Positions 45,601 through 56,300 of a stretch of DNA of 64,000 nt are shown one piece after another (positions within the stretch are counted from its first letter, which is position 1; each line of letters begins with the position of its first letter). The DNA is taken from the NCBI GenBank assembly GCA_016490735.1, contig JAEMWC010000035.1:873501-937500 (forward strand), read 5' to 3'. Position numbers and translations under genes: made by a program. This DNA is from Pachyseris speciosa (lineage: Eukaryota; Cnidaria; Anthozoa; Scleractinia; Pachyseridae). The notes beneath the pieces are model-generated. The model saw only the letters and a list, made by a program, of their open reading frames with translations. It searched no databases and was not told where the DNA came from.

Positions 45601-48600
45601 CATGGTCTATAAGCACCAAGTGTGAACACGCTACAGTTTCAGAGTGTGAACTCGCTATTGAAGTCCTCGCACAACTCCCTTCGCTAAATGTAATAGTCTC
45701 AAAGGTAAAGCATTTATTTTATTCACAGACTTATTTTTGTTCTCGGCTTTAGGCGAAACGTGGACAGGCCGTGAAAGGAACTTTAAGCCCTGTGTGGGAC
45801 ACAAGGGTTGAAATACTTGTAGCTGATTTTACGCAGGTTTGTAGTCACCTGACTCATCCTAACTCAACTGCTTGGAGCGCTTTTCAACTGAATGTGGAAA
45901 GTGGTTCTCCTTTGCTTTGGATTTTGCTTTACGTCTTTGTCTGATTGGTTGGAAAAACTTGCGCCACGTTTCTCAACAAATGAGGAGCAAAACCAAACCC
46001 AACCATGGCTGGCACGTGCGTATTTTCCCGCGCTTGGCGCCGGCTACATGCAATTGCTTCTAACTCTGATTGGCTCATTGTGCTGTTTGCGTCTGTTGTG
46101 ATTGGCTGGAGTACCTGTTTTTGTTTATAGATTGAAAATCGTTTTAAAATTAAAAGGCATTATCTCTTGTCACTTTCAACCGGCAAAACCAATCCGCTGC
46201 ACGGTAGAGACAAAGATTCAATTCTCTAACATTCAGGGCCACTAAACATATGCATTTACCTAAAGAATCCTAAAAGGTGAACAATATGTTCCTTGTATCG
46301 AGACTAAGACTAAATGGGGAAAACAAAATCATCCACAGACTTTTGTTTATATAAGCAATTTCGGTTGTCCTCTAATCATCTTTTTTAGACGACGCTATCC
46401 TTTGTCGTCTTGGACAAAGACACGAATGCCATCAAGATGATCATAGAAGACAGAGGAGACTTCATGGGGTCATGCAACCTGTCCTTGACTGAGGTAAGAG
46501 ATGCCAATAAATACGAAATAAAGATAAACCAAACTTGGCACGCGCTACCCAAGATTTAATTAAGTTAGGACTAGATCCTTAATTAACTCATCAGAACTGG
46601 AAAGCTGCCCTGCGCACTTCGCCAGACATTAGTGTCTTTTCACCTTCTGCAAATAATTATAAGTCAGAGCTGCTATGCATGTTGTGTTGCTGTGAGCTGC
46701 AGTTTTTCCTATTTTACTTAGACTGAATGAGATATTAGTGCATCACATCATACTCAACACGAGAAGCGACTAGGGTTTATACTATCCATGGATGGGATGT
46801 TAGTCTCTCACAGGATACACAGCATGAAGTGACCGGGAGTATTATTACCCAACCCTAGATGGAATGCTAGTCCATCACAGGATACTCAGCATAAAGTGAC
46901 CAGGAGTATTACTACCCAACCCTGGAAGGGATGTTAATCCATCACAAGATTCCCAGTGGTTTAAGGAAAAGTCACTAATGATCAAACACTTAACGTCATG
47001 TCGGTCACTAACTCGATTCCTTCCTTGTTTTCTTCAACACAGGAATCGCCTGTCATCTTCAAGAAAAATCTCGACTTGCTCTACAAAGTCAAGGGTTCGG
47101 GTATGATGAAGGCCGGCAAGCTGTGTGTGTCCGCCATATTTAGACCCGTTCCGTCCGTCGCTAAGTCAGGTAAGTGCGCATGCGTCATGTATCACTCCAT
47201 TACCTGCGACGCAGGCGTACGGCGACTTTACCAATGTTATAGTGACTTGGGTATCCCGTGTCTTGGGTATCCACCTATCCGAATCACTTTGCATGACAAT
47301 AGAGTTTCGAGGATGAAAATTGCATCGCTCTGACTATCAACTTGGCCGCCATCAAATTCACCTTTGTGTATGGTCCCCAGTGGGGATGCCCAAAGTGCTG
47401 ATTACTGATTGGAGGTTCGTAGTTTACAGTGAAACCCAACAGACTAAGGAGCAGGTGGTCATAAGAAAATATGTTACTCAATAGGATCTGGGCATGGCAC
47501 CTCTTTCTCGATCGCAGCTAGGGCGTTAAAAATAATGGACAGCTTACCATAAGAATCAACACATATCAAAAGAAGGTCTCTAGTTTGAACAAATTATATT
47601 TTTGACCTGCAATCTTCTCCATTTCACTTTAACTCTGGTCCTGAGGAAGGTTAGTACCAGTAGGTCAAAATTTCCACTGTTCTTCCATTTATCTTTCCCC
47701 GCACTTTCGTTAACGCATGGGATAACTATGCGCGTTGCTCTTTTATCAGAAGGTGATGACGAAAGTTAAAACGTACAGTTTATACCAGTGCATCACTTGG
47801 CCGCAGCATTTCAAAGCTCGTAACATGGGGAGCAGGATTGGCGTAGTGGTGAGAGCACTCGCCTCCAACCAATGTGACCCGGGTTCGATTCCCGGACTCG
47901 GCGTCATATGTGGGCTGAGTTTGTTGTTGGTTCTCTACCCTGCTCCGAGAGGTTTTTCTCCGGGTACTCCGGTTGTCCCCTCTCCTCAAAAACCAACATT
48001 TCCAAATTCCAATTCGATCCTGAATTTCGAGGGCCACAGGTTTGTCAGTCATAGACTGGGGAACCTCCACTCTTACAACAAATTCACCCTAATTTGTTGG
48101 AAATAATTACTACACTTCCGAATTTTGTTTTGAAACGTGGATGTAACATTGAAGTGTGCAAAAAAATCGATATCATTATCGCCTATTTTCGCTTTCAAAT
48201 TTCCCGGGCGCGGCCATTTTCGATTTGATGACATGTAATGGTTGCAGCTATTCGCCACTTCCACATCTCCCATAATACACTATGTTCGCCCCCAAAATTT
48301 TGCATAGGCATTCTATTCAATTTCTCATGGGACACAAAGTCGGCCCGAGAGAAATTGAAAACAATGGTTGTGCAAAATTTTGGGGGGCAAACAGAATGCA
48401 TTATGGGAGATGTGCAAGTGGCTGAATTGTCAGGAAGTAAATGAAGCAGAAAATCCTTTGTGTTAAACAATGGGGCAACCATTTAAACGTCATCAAATCC
48501 AAAATGGCCGCGCCCGGGAAATTTAAAAGCGAAAATAGGCGATGATGATATTCATTCTTTTTGTACACTAAAATGCCATATCCAAGTTTTAAAGCAAAAT

Positions 48601-48723
48601 TTGAAATACAACAAACGATAGAAATGCATGTAACTTGAAATCTAGTAATTATTGCCAACAATTTAGCGTCAATTTGTTGTATGAGTGGAGGTTCCCTTTA
48701 AGTGTCACCCTCGTTAAACAAAG

Positions 48724-48754
<31 letters not shown>

Positions 48755-51559
48755 TTCCAATCTTGGACGGGGACCAAGTACCAGCTTAATAATGTATTAA
48801 TAATTAATTATCAATAATTTCAATCAAATATCAACAATTCCTGCAGATTGCGTTAAGTTTTGGAGTTGCTGTTTTGCTGCCTTTACGTTATAGATCTTTT
48901 TCTTGTCATCCAGAGATTAAAGAAAATCGGCCAAGGTCTTCCCGAAGGTGAACCACCAGGACCAGTAAGTAACCCTTCAAACCTAGATCTTGTCAACCAG
49001 TAAGTAACCCTTCATACTAGATCTTTTCAACTATATAAGAACCTCTTTCAGATTTTCGGGTGAAATGGTTCTTTCATATATGGTGCGTTTGTTTGGCCAA
49101 ATTTCCACCTGGATGTTCTTAATACGAAGTCTATTATATGTGGGTTCTTGTCGTATTTGGGCCAAAAGTGGTTGAATATGTTGATAGTGGAGATGATTTT
49201 CCACGCAAAAGACCATTTCACTAACGAAGCATTCCCATTGTATTGTGGGTAGCTCCAGTCTCCCGAGGTGGCAAACCAACAAAAATTGTAATTTCCAATT
49301 CCCTGTCAAACTACTCGTCTGTCTCCTCAGGAGCCTGAAACTATCTACCGTGAACCGAAACCACATCATACTCTCATAGCCTGATTAAGATATGCGAAGA
49401 CTGATGCAAGCGCACTTCATAAAACGTTGACGTTAGGGAATACCAGATTAATAACATTTACGTTTATCTTGATAACGTTTTAGAAGGATGCCAAGACAGA
49501 TGCACAAACACTGGAAGCTCTTCTGAGGGCAGGTATAGTGGCGATTCCAAAGAAAACACTACCTGCCGTTTACAATCGGTGCCTGATGAGTGAAAACGTA
49601 CATTTGGTGTCTTAAATAAAGGGGACCACATGTACCCGGTGTGAATTATGGGGCTGAGCGTGTAATAAGGAGGTCCCGGGTTCAAGTCCGGCTCTCGCCA
49701 CTAGCTTGTGCTATTTCACGGTAGTTCCGAGTTCAACACCTTATAAAAATAGCCACCTGGGGTCCGATTGTTCGAAAGCCCATTAACTTAATCCAGGATT
49801 AGCCTAAAATTTGGTTGCAGGTTTTTAACTTTTGGATGAAAGTTTCTTTGCTGCTTTTTGCTTTTCAGGATAGACGTCCTACAATCTACAATTTTGCAGA
49901 ATATTAGCGTTGAACAACGTTTGTGGATAGAGAAATAAACAACTTGGTTAATTGTTAATCTTGGATTAGGGTTAATCGGCCCTGACCTGTTTCCTGCCAA
50001 TTGGGGTTTGAACCATATCATGTTTAACTGTGTTTTAATTTGTTTCTGATTATTTGAGTGGAGTGCCTGTAAACTAGATGGGAGTAGCTAAGTGGACTCT
50101 CACGATAAGCACACCACTGACATTTAGATTTTATGAGACGTAATTATCACAATTAATTAAAAATAATTATGACTAATTATGACGATAAATCAAATAGTCG
50201 CTTCAAAGGGAAAACCACAAAGTCTACTGGGATACAGCCTATAAAGATCCAGTGAAATTAGAAGTTTCAAAGAGATGCAGCCCTACTGGTTCCTAATAGC
50301 TGCTACTGTTTATATCTCCCTTTTGCAGAAAGAGGAACCCTTGAGATAAATATTTACCAAGGGCGGTATCTCGTGGCAAAAGATGTCAATGGTAATAATC
50401 ATTCCTTTTCAGTGTATGTTAGCACCTTACGTAAGAGCAACAGTTCAAGAGATCTGAAGCATCAGTTGACTCAGTCTTTCGCATCCACTGTTATTTGCTG
50501 TTTTTTCTTTAGGCCCGTTTAAACGATTGCAACGTTTGTTGAACATTGGTTCGACATAAGTTCAACTAAATAATGTCGGAAAACATGTTGAACGCGGAAA
50601 AACCTTGTTTGAAAGGCGTTCAAACGGTTTCGACAATCGTTGAACGTTTTCAAAAAAACTGTAGCAAAGAAACTGGAGACAAGCGCTTAGTTCCTTTAGT
50701 GTACATCCGTTTACGCAACAGACGTTGAAGGCATTCCACACGATTCGACACGTTCAAGAACATTCAAATTAGTTTTAACACGCTATTAATATTTTAGACA
50801 CTGTCAACAATGATGAACAGCCTCTTCGAATGGTTTACACAAAGAAGCTCGCGATTTGATTGGTCCAGAGGAGTACAGACGCACGAATGACGTCATACGT
50901 CACTTCATTGTTCTCACCACGTTTTGACGCCATCCGTGTGCTACTAAAGTACATGCACGGACTAATGGAATCTATTTCTCAAGTATAGAAGAAAGAGCTA
51001 ACGACCTCTGACATTTATCTTTGGAGCCGATCATTTCCTTGATTAACATGACTTTCATGTTTGATCGAGTAGTGTTATTCTAAGGAGAAATTTCATGTTG
51101 ATCATTACTGGGGCGTTCTTGCAGGTAAAAGTGACCCGTTTGTGACAGTGAAGGAAGGAAGTGAAGGAAAAGTGAAGTTTAGGACGCGAACAATCGTAAA
51201 CACACTCGACCCCGTGTGGAACGAAACTGCTGTTGTGGCCATGCCTGACACGAACGGACTACTGCTTCTGGTGAGACGACTTGTCATTGTCATTGCCATT
51301 GTCAGTTATTCTACAGCATCTCAGGCTTGAAAGGTGTTCCTGGCCTGGTTAATTACTTCCCTTGAGCGAGCAACAACTATTATTCTGTGAATGATATACG
51401 AAATAAATCATATAATTATGAAATGCGGAAATGAAATCAAATGAAGGATGATCTTCGCAGTTGTGAACGCAATTTATGCAATTGCGAAAAAAAGCCTGAA
51501 AAAAAAAATTCAGGACTTCAACGGGGTTTGGACCCTTGACCTCGCGATACCGGTGCGAT

Positions 51560-51595
<36 letters not shown>

Positions 51596-51633
51596 ATTCT
51601 AGCCTAGTATTCTAGCCATTCCCAGCAGGACAG

Positions 51634-51729
<96 letters not shown>

Positions 51730-53361
51730 TTCAGGTTTCTCACAGTACAGGGGTTAATTTAATAAAACTTTTACACCTGTAATCTACAAGTCGGACCATT
51801 GTATTTACAAGCGCAGACGAAAACGAGTTTAATAAACATCGTTACAAGTCCAGGTTACAAGTGTCCGATTTATAATTACAGGTGTAGCGCTACACGTGCA
51901 AAAGATGGTAAGTATCCAATTTAACAAAAATTTTACAGGAGTCCGACTTGTATTTTTACAAGGGTTCAACTTGTAAATCACACATGCAAAATTCAAAGTC
52001 GCATGTCGCTTGTAAACATCGAGTTCGACTTCTAAAAAGGACGCGTTTCCGACCGTTGTTTCTCAGTCTTCAGAAAAAAACGTTAATAAACCACAGGAAG
52101 CTCAGAAAATAGGCTCTGTATTCCCATTTAGTTACAAGGCAGCCCAAAAATACGATTCACATTGTAGCAAACCACTGGGAAGTGAAATTTTCTTTTCCAA
52201 CTCAAAATCAGACAATGGAGGACAGATGTCCTTGGGACAGTTCCAGGAATCCTTTCAAATTTCTAACCCCCGGCAACGTTGAAAAGCTCTCAGCGACCAT
52301 TGACACTTCTTTTGCTTGGCTAATGTCTGTCCAACGCTCCCAGTTCAACATTGTTTGGGAGGGAAGGGGGGATTGGAGTGAATTTTGCTCTTATCGCGTT
52401 GACTGTCCCAACAATTTCAGCCCGCATTGTAGTTCAAAGAAATTGCACACAACGATAACGTTATTATCTGCAGGGTAAGCAGTCGCTCCGGTTCGCCAGT
52501 GTTGGGATAGGGCTAGTGCCTCGGGGTGGGGTTTAAGGGTTTCTGGGTCTAAGATGAGTTACCTCTTTCGATACGGTTTTAAGATCTGAGTTTGTACACA
52601 AAGATTTTTATTCTAGTTTTACATCATACGAGAGTTCTTTCCCTTTTGAAAACGCTTTTTTGGTTTGAGCATGAAACACAAAAATGATAATAATAGCATT
52701 CTCATTTTTATCCCATCCCGGGCAAGTACGCTCGCAGAATAGATAGCGCCGGAGTAGCGTAGCCAGTCAGAGAACGGCATTCGCGATAGAACGGTAGTAG
52801 TTTATACTAATGGCCCACAGAACGTCTCTGAGGGTTTTGGTGCAGCCAGCTATTTACGTTCGCGCCAACGCCGTTTAATTGAGTGCGAATCGTTTCCCAC
52901 GGTTCCTGTTTTGCCTTCTTTGTCACTGTCGGCGAAAATGGCGCCAAAACAATCATTTTGTGGTCCCTCACAAGCTGGGCTAAAAGCAACTTTTGCTTTT
53001 TGGATGACAACGATTTTCTCAAAATGTAACTGAGAACGAAGGAAGCAAAGCCGCATATATTGAAAGAACAGCAGGGATTTTGCATATGTAAAAAATACAC
53101 GTGCATTCAAGTGGAGTTTACAGTTGTAAGGCTACAATTGTAATTTACACTTGTATCCTGACTCGGGATACACGTGTAAATTCCAGTGTGGAAAATTCTT
53201 CTATTAAATCCTTGTATTTACAAGTCGGACTTTACATGCGTAAATTACACGTGCAATAACTACAAGTGTAATTTCTTTATTAAATTGATCCCAGGTTGCT
53301 GCTGCACTGGCTGGTAAATCTACTAGGCGCAGTAGAACCACGAAAATTTGGTTTATCAACG

Positions 53362-53392
<31 letters not shown>

Positions 53393-56300
53393 GGATTCGA
53401 TTAGCTGACGTTTCGAGCGTTAGCCCTTCGTCGGAGCGAATCGAGGAATTGTGGGTTGTGTATGGTTTATATACAGAAAATGGAGCTACGCTATTGGTGG
53501 TAACATAGTAACGTGAAAAACATGAATAAATTAATTGAATGAAAAGCGCTCGTTGATACCGTGGGCATTAAGGGTGCCAATTTGAAAGATCAGTTTTTGC
53601 TCGAGATTTTTACGGCTTTCCGTGGTACCTTGATGTAGGGAAAGGCCGGAGATCGACATGTGTTGTTTACAATGGTTAGGGAGATTAAAATGCCGAGCGA
53701 CAGGTTTGGATGCGTCTTTGTCATCTTTCTCAACATCACGAAGATGTTCTCGGAATCGGTCACCTAGTCGTCTTCCTGTTTCGCCGATGTATAACTTTTT
53801 GCATAATGTGCAGGTTATGCAATAGATAACATTTGCGGAGGTACACGTGAAACGATCAGTGATCTTAACAGATCGCTTAGGGCCCGATATTTTGTCAGTG
53901 TTTTGAATGAAAGGACAAGTTTTGCATCGCGAGCGCGCGCATTTAAAAGTGCCAGGTTGTTCAGTTGTTTTGAATGCGCTTTTAACTAGAAAGTTACCTA
54001 CATTTTTGTCGCGTTTGAAAGAAATCAGCGGTGGTTCCGAAAAGATTCTAGCAGTTTCTGGATCATTTTGCAGTATCTTAAAGTCCTCTTAGCCTAGCAA
54101 ATTAGGAATCTTCGCAAGATGTATGCAGAAGTCAGGACTGCTGTCTTTTGCAGGCTGATACTGCGACAGTCGGTCTCAATGGCTACACTAGGTCTTTAAG
54201 GGCATTGCCGAGGTTGTTTTTCATCCATGCCCGCTATTATCATCATCATCATCATCGTCATCATCATCACCACCACCACCACCACCAAATATGAGCGGCA
54301 GACCTTTATAGCATTTAAAATGCCGAGCCGCAGACGAGTCGTTTTAAAGCCCATAAAGGTCGGACGCGAATATTTTATCTTACTTGTGAAATGAAACAAT
54401 AGATTGTGTTTGTCATGTTAATCAGTAGAGATCTGTATCAAAGTTAATGCATACTAATTAGCTGAACAGGACTATTTTGTGAAAGTTAATGCAGCAGTTG
54501 ATTTGTATTGAAATTTAGAGAGGTGTACAATGTACATGTTACTCAAATACAACCCGTAGATTGGTCAGAACTCTTATGAATTATGAATGAATTTTACAAA
54601 TATAAATACAAATATAAATATGATCAAATGTTCATCACACAACTAATCTTGAATACGGTTTACTGATGTCATCTTGTGTTTCTTTTTTAGGAAGTCTGGG
54701 ACAAAGATATACTAACGCAAGAAAGAATGGGGCAAATAGGATTTACAACAGAGAAACTCAAAGACTTAGGAAGGGTGAGGAAAAAAAAGAAAAAAGTTCG
54801 TGCATCTTTTTCGTTATGCCTATGTCTGAATTTATATGAATGAATTACGTGATATAAATCCTCCCACAAATCTGAATGCTGGGGGCAGTCTCAACCCCAA
54901 GTTTTATAAAATCTGTGCAGTATAGAGTGGCGTTCTTTCGCTTTCCATATATTCAAGGGGTTTTTTAAACTACGTAGAGGTACACCAGATACGTTTTTTG
55001 CTCTACAAGGACGTATTGGTTTCAGGTAAATGCAGATTGATAACTAGAAGTAAAATGCTATTTGTTTCACCTCTTTTTTGTTTAGGCCCCTTATGAGAAG
55101 CACTGGTATCGACTCCGGGGAGTAAAAAGTGGAGAACTGCAAATAGCTTTCAAGTACACTTCACCACAGGTAAGCCGAACGCTACGTAAAAGTTGTACAC
55201 ATTTACGAACGGATACAAGGGGTTGCTACGTTCGCCTTCTTCATTCTTTCACTGGTTAAAAAGAACTTGCTTTTGCAATTCGTAACCGAAGAAAAACAAC
55301 TTAATTTGTCTGAAGTCAAATTTCTCAGAAAAAGTTCAATTCAGCAGTCGAACATTCTTCCACTAGACTATGAGTGACTTATGGTAACCTACGTCGCTTA
55401 AATTGGTTCTTATTGGTCAACATATCTTTTCGTGACCGAAGATTAAGCGTGAATTGTAAATCTCACGAATGGTATTGATTAAACATACTTTCCCTATTAA
55501 ATAGAGCCGTTTTCAATTGAGTGTCGAAAAGGAGTTGTGTTTGGTTTGAGTTCGCATTATGATACAATTGTACAGCTATCCCAGCCTCTTACTCAAACGC
55601 GTCTTACCGCGCTTGGCGCCGTGCACCTACATCTCCTTGTTTCATGTTTGAAAGATTCAGTGTGTTGACGGCATTTCCCAAAGTGATTATCTACGACACC
55701 GTGGTATTGGAAATCTTTCCGAGTCAAATGTACTGTATCGCAACACAAATATCACTTCACGTACCTTCATCAGAGTTTCCTTTGAGCCACTAATTTGTAT
55801 TGTCATCGGAAAGGGCCGAGAGAAGCCGTGCACCACAACTGCATAAGGACTCCTGAAAATAGTAATAGTATAAATGTACAGACATTTTCGTGTGATGGTT
55901 TGAGGGTGGACGGGGGAAGAGGGGAGGGGAGGGGAGGGGAGGGGAGCGGGGAGGGGCTAGGTACATGTATTTGACAATCGAATGTGCTTAAGCGTTGTCT
56001 GTACTCTATCGACAACTATATTCGTCATCACAGTGGTAAATGTTAAAAACTACGCTAGCCACAGACAACAAAAGCTGGTTTCCAGGTGGGGCGTAGATAA
56101 AGTTTTACATCGAGTTAAAAACTCATCTCAAGACACAACTCAGTTTCGTCACTGGCAGTAATTGATTTCAGTCAATAGAAACCGCAAACATTCTCAAAGA
56201 CGTTCTGAAGGTGGGTAGCCAGGGGTGACTATTGGAGAAGTATTTTTGAAATTAAAAATAGCAAAACAATAATTACAAATATCATCCGCATATTTTTACG

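Noticed and set aside
47735..48106. 123-codon plus frame and 96-codon minus frame
   Set aside because: They fall on the SINE and start of a TIR element; no coding signature of their own.
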